Shown: in pieces, positions 51,758-60,957 of the stretch
Layout: every line of letters begins with the position of its first letter
Position numbering within the stretch: the first letter of the stretch is position 1
Assembly: GCA_963735085.1 (NCBI GenBank)
Contig: CAVTJP010000002.1
Coordinates: 1 to 64,000 of the forward strand
Length of the DNA: 64,000 nucleotides
DNA from: DATJGR01 sp963735085
GTDB taxonomy: Bacteria; Pseudomonadota; Gammaproteobacteria; Pseudomonadales; Azotimanducaceae
Reading direction: 5' to 3'
Made by a program: the position numbers and the translations under genes
The notes under the pieces: model-generated
The model's input: the letters and a program-made list of their open reading frames with translations, nothing else
The model's database searches: none
What the model was told of the DNA's origin: nothing

Positions 51758-52066
51758 TCACACGTAACGAGGAATCGGTCCGTCGTGCGGGGTTATGCGA
51801 TCGGATAAGTCGAACGCCACTTTGTCGATGTAACACCAACCCCAGCCTTCCGGTGGATCGTAGCCTTCGATGATCGGATGGCCGGTGGCATGAAAGTGCT
51901 TTGTCGCGTGACGATTTGGCGACGAATCGCAGCAGCCCACGTGACCGCAGGTTCGGCAGATGCGTAGGTGTACCCAGTGCGAATGAATCGCCAGACACTC
52001 TTCGCACCCCCGGGCACTGGGTGTCACGTCGCGAATCGCCGCTGGATGCCGGCACGCGTCAGCCAC
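51758..52066 (-). CDS. UBP-type zinc-finger protein
   Basis: This 102-residue product is read from GTG 52066 behind GGAGGTGAC. It has the zf-UBP spacing of ligands: 'GCEECLAIHSHWVHLRICRT', 'CGHVGCCDSSPNRHATKHFH' and 'GHPIIEG'. In bacteria such proteins often accompany oxidoreductases. It overlaps the end of the FAD oxidoreductase gene and is the last gene of the operon 54321-51758. Confidence 0.88.
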   Translation of the reverse strand: MADACRHPAAIRDVTPSARGCEECLAIHSHWVHLRICRTCGHVGCCDSSPNRHATKHFHATGHPIIEGYDPPEGWGWCYIDKVAFDLSDRITPHDGPIPRYV

Positions 52067-53768
52067 CGTGTGTCACCTCCGGATGACGCACAATGGGACT
52101 CGATAGCCCTCGCGCCTGGGCGAGATACACATGCAGCGCGGCGACCACTTGCGCGCCTTCGCCCACCGCCGCGGCGACGCGCTTGATCGACCCCGCGCGG
52201 ACGTCGCCAATGGCGAACACACCGGGATGGCTCGTCTCAAATGGCAATCGAGCGATGCCAGATAGCGACTCGGCGTGGATGAATCCTCTCGAGTCGACGT
52301 CGATGCCAAACCGGGTGAGCCACGCGGTATTGGGTGCGGCCCCGATGAACAGGAAAAGCTGGTGAACCGGACGGCGTTCGATCGCGTCGTTGCCGCGACG
52401 GCGCAACCCGATCTCATGCAGCGCGCCGTTCTCACCGTGCAGTTCCACGACCTCCGTCTGGCACAGTATTTCGACGTTGCCGAGCGCGGCAATCCGCTCG
52501 CACAAATAGCGTGACATCGTCGCTTGCAACGAAGCGCCACGAACGATCATCCACACCTTCTCAACCTCGTTGGCGAGATACACCACCGCTTGCCCGGCGG
52601 AATTGCCGGCACCAACCAATGCGATCTCGCGTCGGCCGCACAGGCGCCGTTCGAGCGGCGATGCCCAGTAGTGCGCGCTGATTCCTTCGAACTGGGCAAG
52701 ATTGTCGACATCCAGACGACGGTACTGCGCGCCGGTGGCAATGACCACGGCGTAGGCTCGGATGGTCTCTCCATTCTGCAGTCGCAATTCGAATCCACCG
52801 GCCATCGGCAGCACCGCGTCGTCCAGACTCGATACTTCGTTGGGTATGGCCGTTTCGGCGCCGAACTTCTGAGCTTGGTTGTGTGCGCGTGCCATCAGTG
52901 CCATACCGCTGATGCCGGTCGGAAAGCCGAGGTAATTTTCGATCCGTGAAGATGCCCCTGCCTGCCCGCCGAATGCCCGGCAATCGATTGTGATTACCGA
53001 CAAACCTTCCGATGCGGCGTAAACCGCGGCCGCCAAACCGGCCGGACCCGCGCCGACGATCGCGACATCAAACGGCGTTGCAGAGTTCGTCGCGAGATCG
53101 AGGCCGATGCAACGGGCAAGTTGACCTTCGGTCGGGTTGCGCAACAGCTGACCTTGTGGACACAACACGATCGGAATGTCTGCGGTGGTCAACTGGAAAC
53201 GCTCAAGCAATGTTTTGGCGCAATCGTCGGTGTCTGGGTCGAGGCGCTGGTACGGATGGCCATTGCGCGCGAGAAATCCTTCCAGGCGCAGCACGTCGCG
53301 ATGCTCGGCGTTGCCGACGATCACCGGGCCGCCGACGCCACGCTCGAGCAGCCCCACCCGGCGCAGGATCAACGCGCGCATGATTTTTTCGCCGAGGTCG
53401 GCTTCTTCGACCATCAGATCGCGCAGGCGTCGCGGCGCGATGATGATTGCGTCGACGTCGCCAACCGCGGTCGCATCGATGAGCGAAGGACGACCAGACA
53501 GTTGCGCGAGTTCGCCCAGAAACCCACCCGAACCCAACGTGACGATGGGTTGATCGCGCAAGTGTTCTTCGTGCGGTGTGACCAATAGTTCGCCGCTCAG
53601 AATCACCTGCAGCCCCGGTGCGACATCGCCAGCGCGCGCGGCGTGTGCGCCGGACCGATAGTTCTGCACGTCGCCGAAGCGACGCAGCCGGCCGACTTCG
53701 GCATCGCTCAGTATTGGAAACATTTGTTCGCGCCGAGACTCGATGATCGGCCGGGTATCGCGATTCAC
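52059..53768 (-). CDS. cNMP-binding FAD oxidoreductase, thioredoxin-reductase-like
   Basis: This protein of about 569 residues is read from GTG 53768; ATG 53828 would overlap the upstream gene. A cyclic-nucleotide-binding domain comes first (about 10-130: 'LQVILSGELLV', 'GSGGFLGELAQLSGRPSLID'), then a linker, then a two-nucleotide-domain reductase: FAD site 'VAIVGAGPAGLAAAVYAASE' and NADPH site 'ALVGAGNSAGQAVVYLA'. The C-x-x-C of thioredoxin reductase is replaced by 'HYWASPLE', so it cannot reduce thioredoxin in the usual way. It may sense a nucleotide and oxidise NAD(P)H. Confidence 0.85.
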   Translation of the reverse strand: MNRDTRPIIESRREQMFPILSDAEVGRLRRFGDVQNYRSGAHAARAGDVAPGLQVILSGELLVTPHEEHLRDQPIVTLGSGGFLGELAQLSGRPSLIDATAVGDVDAIIIAPRRLRDLMVEEADLGEKIMRALILRRVGLLERGVGGPVIVGNAEHRDVLRLEGFLARNGHPYQRLDPDTDDCAKTLLERFQLTTADIPIVLCPQGQLLRNPTEGQLARCIGLDLATNSATPFDVAIVGAGPAGLAAAVYAASEGLSVITIDCRAFGGQAGASSRIENYLGFPTGISGMALMARAHNQAQKFGAETAIPNEVSSLDDAVLPMAGGFELRLQNGETIRAYAVVIATGAQYRRLDVDNLAQFEGISAHYWASPLERRLCGRREIALVGAGNSAGQAVVYLANEVEKVWMIVRGASLQATMSRYLCERIAALGNVEILCQTEVVELHGENGALHEIGLRRRGNDAIERRPVHQLFLFIGAAPNTAWLTRFGIDVDSRGFIHAESLSGIARLPFETSHPGVFAIGDVRAGSIKRVAAAVGEGAQVVAALHVYLAQARGLSSPIVRHPEVTHGG

Positions 53769-53796
53769 GCTCCGTTTCTCGCTTGTATGAGGTTCG

Positions 53797-54321
53797 TCAG
53801 ACGCGGCTGAGGGCCGCTTCGGTTGCATCGAACAATAAATGCAAACCGAACGATACGTCCTGTCGCGCGCCGTTGATGAAAAAGCCCGGCGTGCTGCGCA
53901 CACCGCTGCGCCGGGCGCTGTCAATGTGGCCGCGGATTCGTGGCAGATGTACATGACCGTCCATTTCCGCGGCGTAGCGGGTCATGTCGAGGCCGAGGCT
54001 CTCGGCATAACTGCGCAGGTCGTCCAGTTCCAATGCGAGTTGGTTGTCGAACAGCATTTTGTGCATGTCCCAGAACCTATTCTGGGCGGCCGCGCATTCG
54101 GCCGCTTCCGCCGCCTGAACGGCATGCGGATGGACCTCCTCGAGCGGGTAGTGCCGGTACGCGAAGCACACTCGCCCTTCGAATCGTCGCAGCAGCATCT
54201 CAACCGCCGGCGCGGCCTGCTTGCAATTGGGACATTCGAAATCGCCGTATTCAACGACGACCGTTGCTTTCATGTCACCAATATGGTGATCCGCTTCGTT
54301 CACCGGTTCTAGCAAATCCAT
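53797..54321 (-). CDS. DsbA-family thiol oxidoreductase
   Basis: This 174-residue protein starts at ATG 54321 behind GGAGAGGACC. The thioredoxin active site is 'DFECPNCKQAAP' (C-P-N-C) and the cis-proline loop 'GVRSTPGFFINGA'. No signal peptide is visible, so it probably acts in the cytoplasm, as do many DsbA/FrnE-like members. It begins the operon with the FAD oxidoreductase and the UBP protein. Confidence 0.85.
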   Translation of the reverse strand: MDLLEPVNEADHHIGDMKATVVVEYGDFECPNCKQAAPAVEMLLRRFEGRVCFAYRHYPLEEVHPHAVQAAEAAECAAAQNRFWDMHKMLFDNQLALELDDLRSYAESLGLDMTRYAAEMDGHVHLPRIRGHIDSARRSGVRSTPGFFINGARQDVSFGLHLLFDATEAALSRV

Positions 54322-54407
54322 TGAGTGGTCCTCTCCTGCCGGCCTAGATTCGGTCAGCCGTTGGTAACACGCCGTTCCATCGTGCCATACACGCATCCAA
54401 GTGTCGG

Positions 54408-54830
54408 TCAGATCAACTTCGAATCCAACGTGATCGTTGCGTTGAGCACCTTGGAGACCGGGCAGTTTTTTTCCGCGTCGCTGGCCATTCTGGCTAACGC
54501 AGACGCGTCGAGGTCCGGCACCTGCGCGCGCAACGTCAGAGCCGACTGGCTGATCCGGAATCCGTTGCCTTCCGGCTCGAGTGTGACTGCGGCTTCTGTG
54601 CGCAGTTCGGTCGGTGTGAAGCCGGCAGCTTGCATTTGAAACGCCAGCGCCATGGTGAAGCAGCCTGCATGCGCAGCGGCGATCAACTCCTCCGGATTTG
54701 TCCCCTTTTCATTTTCGAAGCGCGTTCGAAACGAATACGGCGTCTGCGCGAGAACGCCCGAATCGGTTGAAAGGCTGCCGTTGCCCGCGCGTCCGGTGCC
54801 GCGCCAAACCGCTTGTGCTTTGCGAATCAT
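54408..54830 (-). CDS. OsmC-family peroxiredoxin
   Basis: This 140-residue protein begins 'MIRKAQAVWRGTGRAGNGSL' and carries the catalytic pair Cys in 'AAHAGCFTMAL' and Cys in 'KNCPVSKVL', typical of OsmC-type hydroperoxide reductases. Its ATG overlaps the stop of the molybdopterin subunit gene, so it is co-translated with that oxidoreductase. Removal of organic hydroperoxides or of H2O2 made by the enzyme is a plausible purpose. Confidence 0.9.
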   Translation of the reverse strand: MIRKAQAVWRGTGRAGNGSLSTDSGVLAQTPYSFRTRFENEKGTNPEELIAAAHAGCFTMALAFQMQAAGFTPTELRTEAAVTLEPEGNGFRISQSALTLRAQVPDLDASALARMASDAEKNCPVSKVLNATITLDSKLI

Positions 54831-57046
54831 GTGACGGCTCCTTGTTGTCGCGTCTTCAGCGCATTCGAATCGATGGGCAGCCTGCGTAACCGCACGCCGG
54901 TTGCTGCAAAAATCGCGTTGGTGACGGCGGGCACAATCGCTGACGTGCCGGGTTCGCCCATGCCACCGGGTGGTTCGGCGCTTTTGACGATGTGAACGTC
55001 GATCCTCGGCGCCTCGTTCATGCGCAGGATCTGATACGTGTCGAAATTGGTTTGCTCGACACGTCCATTTCTCAACGTGATCTCGCCGTACAGCGCGGCA
55101 GTAATGCCGAAGATGACCGCGCTCTCGATTTGCGCGCGGACTGTATCGGGATTCACGACGGTGCCGCAGTCGACCGCGGCGACGACGCGGCGAACTCGGG
55201 CTTTGCCATCCTTAGATACCGCGACTTCGGCGACCAGCGCCAGATAGGTTGCGAAGACGAACTGGACGGAGACGCCGCGACCGACGCGTTCGGGCAAGGC
55301 ATGTCCCCAACCGGATTTTGCCGCAGCGAGTTCGAGAACCGCCTTCGCGCGACGCGATTTGTCGAGTAACGCGACGCGATAGGCAACGGGATCCTGTTTT
55401 GCCGCGGCCGCGAGTTCATCCATGAAGCTCTCAGTGACGAACACATTGTGCGACGGCCCCACGCTGCGCCAGAACGCGGTCGGAATCCCGGGCGGTTCCA
55501 CGCGCACGTATTCGACGTGCAGATTCGGCAGGCTGTAGACCAAATCGATTGCGCCTTCGGTGGTATCGGAATCGAGACCGTTGTTGAACGCCTGGGGCAG
55601 CCACCTCGATATGACCGACGAGCCGGCGAACCGATGGTTCCATGCCACCGGCATGCCTTTTGCGTCGAGACCTGCCGAGATGCGGTCGAAGAAATACGGA
55701 CGGTACATGTCGTGCTGCGTGTCTTCCTCACGCGTCCAGACGACTTTCACCGGCCCGTCGACGTGTTGTGCGATCTGGACGGCACGCGTAACGCCATCCA
55801 CTTCGAGGCGCCGGCCGAACCCGCCGCCGATCAGATGGTTGTGTACAACGACCTTGTCGAGGGGCAGGCCGGCAACTTTCGCCGCGGCCGCTTGCGCGCG
55901 CGCGATGACCTGAATGCCGACCCACACTTCGCAGCCATCCTTGCGCAGATCAACTGTGCAGTTCATCGGCTCCATCGTTGCGTGCGCCAGGAACGGGACC
56001 TGATAGTTCGCTTCGACGCGGCTAGCGGCGCCCGCGAGACTCTTGTCGACATCGCCGACGTTCTGCGCCACCGGTCCGGATGCGAGCGTTGCCTGTTCGA
56101 GTTCGTGCGCAATCGCATCGGTGTCGAGTCTGGCGTGCGGGCCGTCATCCCATTCGATCACCAGCGCGGCCAGGCCTTTTTTCGCAGCGCCCATGTGGTC
56201 GGCCACAACGGCGACCGCATCCTCGAGGCGTACGATCTGACGAACGCCCTTGACACCTTTTGCTGCCGAATCATCCACGCGCTTCACACGTCCGCCGAAA
56301 ACGGGCGATTGAGCGAGCGTCGCGATCTTCACACCAGGCAGTCGGACGTCGATGCCATAGATGGCCGTTCCGTTGACCTTCGCTGGTGCATCGAGACGTT
56401 TTGCCGGTGTGCCAATGAGTTTGAAATCTTTCGGTCGCTTGAGTTGGACGTGTTCGGGCATCGACATACGCGCGGCGTCGGCTGCGACTTCGCCGTATTC
56501 AATGCGCCGCTTTGTCTGCGGGTGAAGTACTTCACCGTTTCGCGCGCGACAGGATCCGGGGTCGACGTCCCAGCGCTTCGCCGCGGCCGCCACGAGCATC
56601 GTTCTGACGATTGCGCCAGCTTCTCGCAACGGCTGCCACGATGCGCGAATGGCCGTCGAACCTCCGGTCGCCTGCACACCAGCCAGCAACGGATTACCGT
56701 AGAGCTTTGCGCTGGGCGGCGCGTGTTCCAACTGCACCAGGTTCAGATCGATCTCGAGTTCTTCGGCGATCAACATCGGAATTGACGTATACGTGCCTTG
56801 GCCCATCTCGACGTACGGCATCGTGAGGACGATTTTTCCGTTCGTTTCGATGCGGATGAAGGCGTTCGGCGCGAACTCACCGGCACCGGCTGCATAGGCT
56901 TCATCGACCGCGAAGGGCAGGTGGATGCTCAGCATCAAGCCGCCGCCCACCGCCGTACCGGTCTTCATGAAATTGCGCCTGGAGACAGTGCTGCCTGACG
57001 ATCGATTCCGACCCGCAAATCGAGGAAAGAGCGTTTCGAGGACCAT
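54827..57046 (-). CDS. Molybdopterin-binding subunit of a periplasmic aldehyde/isoquinoline-type oxidoreductase
   Basis: This 739-residue protein starts at 57046, three bases after the upstream stop. A Tat signal is clear ('SRRNFMKTGTAVGGGLML'). The xanthine-oxidase-type fold follows, with 'VEMGQGTYTSIPMLIAEELE', 'GGGFGRRLEVDG' and the C-terminal catalytic-Glu region 'GGMGEPGTSAIVPAVTNAIF'. Homologues form the large chain of isoquinoline 1-oxidoreductase and membrane aldehyde dehydrogenase. The small Fe-S chain is encoded just upstream. No cytochrome subunit lies next to it. Confidence 0.88.
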   Translation of the reverse strand: MVLETLFPRFAGRNRSSGSTVSRRNFMKTGTAVGGGLMLSIHLPFAVDEAYAAGAGEFAPNAFIRIETNGKIVLTMPYVEMGQGTYTSIPMLIAEELEIDLNLVQLEHAPPSAKLYGNPLLAGVQATGGSTAIRASWQPLREAGAIVRTMLVAAAAKRWDVDPGSCRARNGEVLHPQTKRRIEYGEVAADAARMSMPEHVQLKRPKDFKLIGTPAKRLDAPAKVNGTAIYGIDVRLPGVKIATLAQSPVFGGRVKRVDDSAAKGVKGVRQIVRLEDAVAVVADHMGAAKKGLAALVIEWDDGPHARLDTDAIAHELEQATLASGPVAQNVGDVDKSLAGAASRVEANYQVPFLAHATMEPMNCTVDLRKDGCEVWVGIQVIARAQAAAAKVAGLPLDKVVVHNHLIGGGFGRRLEVDGVTRAVQIAQHVDGPVKVVWTREEDTQHDMYRPYFFDRISAGLDAKGMPVAWNHRFAGSSVISRWLPQAFNNGLDSDTTEGAIDLVYSLPNLHVEYVRVEPPGIPTAFWRSVGPSHNVFVTESFMDELAAAAKQDPVAYRVALLDKSRRAKAVLELAAAKSGWGHALPERVGRGVSVQFVFATYLALVAEVAVSKDGKARVRRVVAAVDCGTVVNPDTVRAQIESAVIFGITAALYGEITLRNGRVEQTNFDTYQILRMNEAPRIDVHIVKSAEPPGGMGEPGTSAIVPAVTNAIFAATGVRLRRLPIDSNALKTRQQGAVT

Positions 57047-57048
57047 GA

Positions 57049-57519
57049 TCAACCTCCTCGAGCGGCGGATTGCGCCGCGGATTTGATCGCTTCGCGCATG
57101 CGTGAATAGGTTCCGCAGCGGCAAATGTTGCCGGACATCGCGGCGTCGATATCGGAATCCGTCGGATGCGGATTGCGCGCGATGAGTGCCGAGGCGGACA
57201 TGATCTGTCCCGATTGGCAGTAGCCGCACTGGACGACTTCACGGTCGAGCCAGGCCTTTTGAATCTTCGCGCCCGCGGCGGTCGCGCCAACTGCTTCGAT
57301 CGTTGTGATCTCAGAAGCGCCGACGGCGTCGACCGGTGTGACGCAGGAGCGAATCGCAACGCCGTTCAGGTGCACGGTGCATGCGCCACACAGCGCCATG
57401 CCGCAACCGAATTTCGTGCCGGTCAGGCCGACCACGTCGCGCAACACCCACAGTAGTGGAGTGTCGGGATCGACGTCGACTCTCTGCGTCGTTCCGTTGA
57501 TCTTGATCGCGTACGTCAT
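57049..57519 (-). CDS. [2Fe-2S] subunit of the molybdopterin oxidoreductase
   Basis: This 156-residue protein starts at ATG 57519 (MTYAIKINGTTQRVDVDPDT). The plant-type cluster ligands are in 'FGCGMALCGACTVHLNG', with a fourth Cys in 'IRSCVTP'. The helical-type cluster is 'QCGYCQSGQI' plus 'ICRCGTY'. It carries electrons from the Mo site. It has no signal of its own and would be exported with the Tat-bearing large subunit. Confidence 0.9.
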   Translation of the reverse strand: MTYAIKINGTTQRVDVDPDTPLLWVLRDVVGLTGTKFGCGMALCGACTVHLNGVAIRSCVTPVDAVGASEITTIEAVGATAAGAKIQKAWLDREVVQCGYCQSGQIMSASALIARNPHPTDSDIDAAMSGNICRCGTYSRMREAIKSAAQSAARGG

Positions 57520-57577
57520 GGGTGTCTCCGAATGCGATGGATAAGAGTGAGCGAATTGGAACGTATTGCGCGCAAGT

Positions 57578-57602
57578 GAAACCATTGAACGATGGTATCG
57601 GC
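57578..57602. promoter_or_regulatory. Dyad motif, copy 1
   Basis: The sequence ACCAT-TGAACG-ATGGT (an inverted repeat with six-base spacer), followed by ATCGGC, lies about 60 bp upstream of the Fe-S gene. Nearly the same element occurs at 60128-60152 and, reversed, at 63103-63130. It could be an operator of the FixJ-type regulator. Confidence 0.45.
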
Positions 57603-57704
57603 GACAGTCGAACGACGTACATGATCTACTGGCGAATCACGAAGGCGGCCGACGTTGAGTTGGTAAGAGGATCGAGGCGACGTGCTGGTTCCTTGTGACT
57701 GGTC

Positions 57705-57880
57705 GATGGCATTGGTGTCTCGGATCTGCTGAACAAACAGTTCGGCGACGAACTCGGCATCAGCGAAATCACCGTGAAAGCGCACCGTGGTCAGGTGAAG
57801 CGGAAAATGAAAGCCGGCTCTCTTGCCGGCTTGGTGACCATGGCGGCTACGCTCGGCCTCTCGTCTACTCGAAACCGATT
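57705..57880 (+). pseudogene. Remnant of a FixJ-type response regulator (LuxR HTH only)
   Basis: A LuxR-type HTH ('DLLNKQFGDELGISEITVKA', then 'RGQVKRKMKAGSLAGLV') matches the C-terminus of the regulator encoded at 63324-63950 almost residue for residue. The preceding 'MALVS' is one base out of frame, and the receiver domain is absent. It is a broken duplicate, upstream in position of the cytochrome P460 gene on the other strand. Confidence 0.65.
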
Positions 57881-57905
57881 TGCGTGCTTGCTCAGCGTGA
57901 TCTGT

Positions 57906-58472
57906 TCAGCGCGTCCCGTATTCCGTAAAAACGTAGTCTCTTGCCTTCGCGATCGTGTGGCACGCGGCCCCGCACCTTGCGTCGTGCGCCTGTGGCGGCG
58001 TGTCGGTTGCGTTGCCCGGCTTGAACGTAGCGGACGTAGCGTCAAACCTGAACGCCGCATATCCCCACCCACCGCCATCCGCAAACCGCTTCGCATCCTT
58101 CACCATGAAGTCCACGTCGTGCAGGGCGCCCGGTACCGTCGTCGGGCCTGGTGCCCTCTCACTCTGTTTCGGTTCCCAATGGATCTTCGCCATCTTGGCG
58201 CCGTCGGGGAACGGTCTGCCGTTGTCGGGAATCCCAGCTTGGAAAGCGTCGATCATCGCGGGATTGCCGAGGATGACGGCGAGTAGCGCTTCACTGTGAC
58301 TGACAGAGATGACCTGCCAGCCTTCGTATCCCTTGAACTCCGCGAACGCGAGCCCGCCCGGCACTTTCAAGGTGTACTTGTCCTGTATATCAGCTGCGGA
58401 ATCGGCAACGAATGCAAAGGCGGTAGCGAGAACAGCGCAGCTGCCCAAAGCGCCAAAATATTTTAGATGCAC
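57906..58472 (-). CDS. Cytochrome P460-like protein
   Basis: The product has about 188 residues from GTG 58472, with a signal peptide (HLKYFGALGSCAVLATAFAF). It ends with one haem site 'CGAACH' near residue 165. The domain includes 'VPGGLAFAEFKGYEGWQVIS' and 'DVDFMVKDAKRFADGGGWGY', typical of the cytochrome P460 family. These periplasmic haemoproteins oxidise hydroxylamine or bind NO in nitrogen-metabolising bacteria and also occur in stress loci. Confidence 0.85.
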   Translation of the reverse strand: MHLKYFGALGSCAVLATAFAFVADSAADIQDKYTLKVPGGLAFAEFKGYEGWQVISVSHSEALLAVILGNPAMIDAFQAGIPDNGRPFPDGAKMAKIHWEPKQSERAPGPTTVPGALHDVDFMVKDAKRFADGGGWGYAAFRFDATSATFKPGNATDTPPQAHDARCGAACHTIAKARDYVFTEYGTR

Positions 58473-58815
58473 GACAAACTCCCTGGTCAGGAAATGAATT
58501 AACGACAGGGTCTGCAACAACAAGCCGGATGGAATCACAGCAGACGCGGCGATGGGTTTGTATTGGACCATGGTGTTGGTCGTATCGAGCACGAACGGCC
58601 AGTGGCGGGAGCGAACGTTGGCACGATGCTAACGACCGCATTGCGTCGCCGAGGATCTGAACAAGAGTTCTCCCCCACGGCACCCAGTTATCGTGGAACA
58701 ACCGCCAAAACCAATACCTTGGTCCAATCGTCTCGCGGTTCCGTTCCTGTTGAGATGCATGCGTCATCGCGAAGATGACCTGACAGGCACAGTGTCACAG
58801 TGTAAGGAGGAGACG

Positions 58816-59331
58816 ATGAGCGACGAGGATTTACTGCAAGGTTTTGGTTCCCTTGCATCGAGCCGGATCGGTCTCTCTGCCGAGGTTCGTCATAAGAGCG
58901 TCGCGGCGCTGAATCGCATGCTTGCTCACACGCTGAGCTTGCGTGACTTGTACAAGAAAAATCACTGGCAGACATCTGGCGCGACGTTCTACCAACTGCA
59001 CTTGCTCTTCGACAAGCACTACACGGAGCAAGCAGAGTTGGCGGACACGATTGCCGAGCGCGTACAAACGCTCGGCGGCGTCACATTTGCGCTCGGTGCC
59101 GACGTTGCGACCGAGAGCCGAGTCAGCCGGGCGCCACGTGGTCGTGAGAGCGTTCGGGCCGAACTCGATGGGCTGTGCGCCGCGCACGAGCTGATTCTGA
59201 TCGAAGCGCGAACACTGGCGCGAGAGGCTGTCGACCGCGGCGACGACGGCACGAACGATCTGCTGGTCAGCGGTGTGGTCCGCACGAACGAGTTGCAGAG
59301 CTGGTTCGTCGGCGAGCACCTGAATACCTGA
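58816..59331 (+). CDS. dps: Dps family DNA-protecting ferritin
   Basis: This 171-residue protein starts at ATG 58816 behind TAAGGAGGAG. The ferroxidase-centre sequence 'KKNHWQTSGATFYQLHLLFD' (with 'KHYTE') is typical, as is the four-helix length. Dps forms a dodecamer that oxidises and stores iron and shields DNA in oxidative stress. This fits the surrounding OsmC and redox genes. The gap 59332-59530 holds nothing convincing. Confidence 0.85.
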   Translation: MSDEDLLQGFGSLASSRIGLSAEVRHKSVAALNRMLAHTLSLRDLYKKNHWQTSGATFYQLHLLFDKHYTEQAELADTIAERVQTLGGVTFALGADVATESRVSRAPRGRESVRAELDGLCAAHELILIEARTLAREAVDRGDDGTNDLLVSGVVRTNELQSWFVGEHLNT

Positions 59332-59530
59332 ACAACGGCGTGTGGCATCCACGATTGCCTCTCAATTGACGAATTTCCTTTTGCTCGTGGGCAACGCGTG
59401 TCGCACGTTGGCGGCTCTACGGGGTGGCGGCTTTGGCGATGATTGAAATCTACCCGACGCGCATCAACGCTCTCGTTGGCTGCGCTCGTAGTGCAGGTCC
59501 GACGGGTGCGCGTTCGTCCAATCGTGGTTT

Positions 59531-60025
59531 TCAGCACAGAGTTGGCTGGCGTTCATAGTTGCTCGCTCGCTCGTTCCTCGGGTCGTCGCGAGGATCAAGA
59601 TATTCCAGGCCCAACGGACCGACCGCGGTCACTTGGGTTACGTACTCGCCGGATTTGGCCCAATGGAAGTGGGCGGTATTACCTGGCAAAACGATCACGC
59701 TGAGGGGCGGAAATGCCGTCATCGCCTCGCCATCGAAGTCATCGCCAAGGCCGATGTAGAACACGCCCGACATGACCGTGTAGATCCGGTCCTCAGGATG
59801 CCTGTGCGGCATCAGCTTCACGCCGGAAGGTACTTTGACTCTGATCACGTAGGGACCGGGCTGCGAAGGGTAGCCGACGAGCTGGGCGAGGCGAACCGAT
59901 GTGGGGAACGCGTCGAACGGCTTCCAGTCGATGTCGTCGGGCAGGATCGACCGAAAAACAGCTTGGTCCGGCAGGTGGGTTCGAGTCGCCACGGGGTCCT
60001 GCTTGGCGTTTGTCGTGGGGTTCAT
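59531..60025 (-). CDS. Cupin-domain protein
   Basis: This 164-residue protein starts at ATG 60025 behind GAGAGG; the frame continues upstream only through the dyad copy 2. It has a single cupin with the metal motif 'KLMPHRHPEDRIYTVMSG' and the second box 'LPGNTAHFHWAKSGEYV'. His/His/Glu/His ligands are present. Such proteins can be dioxygenases or sugar-binding or sensor proteins. Substrate unknown. Confidence 0.78.
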   Translation of the reverse strand: MNPTTNAKQDPVATRTHLPDQAVFRSILPDDIDWKPFDAFPTSVRLAQLVGYPSQPGPYVIRVKVPSGVKLMPHRHPEDRIYTVMSGVFYIGLGDDFDGEAMTAFPPLSVIVLPGNTAHFHWAKSGEYVTQVTAVGPLGLEYLDPRDDPRNERASNYERQPTLC

Positions 60026-60127
60026 ATTCCTCTCCGGGTCGAGACTTGACGAAAACTGAAAACGCACCGAGTCGGTGCAGGATCGATGCGCAAGACGTAG
60101 CTGCGATGAAACCCGATGGACGCAGGT

Positions 60128-60152
60128 GAATCCATTGAACGATGGTATTGGC
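60128..60152. promoter_or_regulatory. Dyad motif, copy 2
   Basis: CCATTGAACGATGGT with flanking sequence as in copy 1. It lies in the 275-bp gap between the divergent cupin (60025, minus) and the MEDS gene (60300, plus), so it could act on either. Confidence 0.45.
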
Positions 60153-60299
60153 AAGACTTTGGCATCGGTCGAAAGTCGGGGTCGTCCGACACAGCGGGTG
60201 GAGGGATTTACGGCAGCAACCGAGTTGAGTTATTTTTCCCGGCTACATGCGGCCGTGGTGTGACCGCCTTGCGGGAGAGAAGAAGGACAGATCCCCGCC

Positions 60300-60956
60300 A
60301 TGAACCAGACCGCAACACCCATTCGCCTCGCGGGCTCTCTACTCAGCCCACCACGTCATGTCTGCGCGTTCTTCAACAGTCTCGACGAGGAATATCGCGT
60401 GCTGCTCCCGTTCGTCAGGGAGGGGTTCGAATGTGGCGACAGAGCAGTTCATGTGGTAAGCCCCAACCAGCGCGATAGCCATCTTCGGCGTCTGGCTGAA
60501 GCGGGAATAGACTGCACGGCGGCCGATCGCAGCGGTCAGCTCGAAGTTCGAATCAACACCGAAACGTACCTGCAGGATGGCCGATTCGATCAGGACCGCA
60601 TGCTGGGAACATTCGAGCAGTTGGCCGGTGACACGGCTCGACGAGGTTTCCCCCTCAGTAGAATTGTGTGCCACATGGATTGGGCAGCGAACGATCGCTC
60701 ATACGTGGACGATCTGGTCGAGTTCGAGTCGCGGGTAAACGATGTTTGGCGTCGTCACGACGATGCGGTGATCTGCACGTACGATCTTGCGAAGTTCGGC
60801 GGCGACACGGTCATTGACATCATGCGGACGCATCCGATGATCATCATCGGTGGAATCCTCCAGCAGAATCCGTTCTTCGTGCCGCCGGCGGAGTTTTTGC
60901 TCGAACTTCGCGAACGACGGGCCAGAAGCCACGGGAGACCTTCGACGGCCGAATAA
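60300..60956 (+). CDS. MEDS-domain sensory protein
   Basis: This 218-residue protein matches the MEDS (methanogen/methylotroph, DcmR sensory) domain: 'HVCAFFNSLDEEYRVLLPFV', 'GDRAVHVVSPNQRDSHLRRL' and 'MDWAANDRSYVDDLVEFESR'. It ends two bases before the histidine kinase gene. MEDS proteins are found fused to or beside histidine kinases and sense small carbon compounds or redox state. Here it probably feeds the kinase. Confidence 0.82.
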   Translation: MNQTATPIRLAGSLLSPPRHVCAFFNSLDEEYRVLLPFVREGFECGDRAVHVVSPNQRDSHLRRLAEAGIDCTAADRSGQLEVRINTETYLQDGRFDQDRMLGTFEQLAGDTARRGFPLSRIVCHMDWAANDRSYVDDLVEFESRVNDVWRRHDDAVICTYDLAKFGGDTVIDIMRTHPMIIIGGILQQNPFFVPPAEFLLELRERRARSHGRPSTAE

Positions 60957-60957
60957 C

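Noticed and set aside
55448..56785. 445-residue plus-strand frame opposite the molybdopterin subunit
   Set aside because: It is an antisense shadow of a gene with a clear family and full length.
60148..60164. Sigma54-like TTGGCAAGACTTTGGCA upstream of the MEDS gene
   Set aside because: GG and GC spacing fits, but both elements deviate from the consensus and no sigma54 activator is linked.
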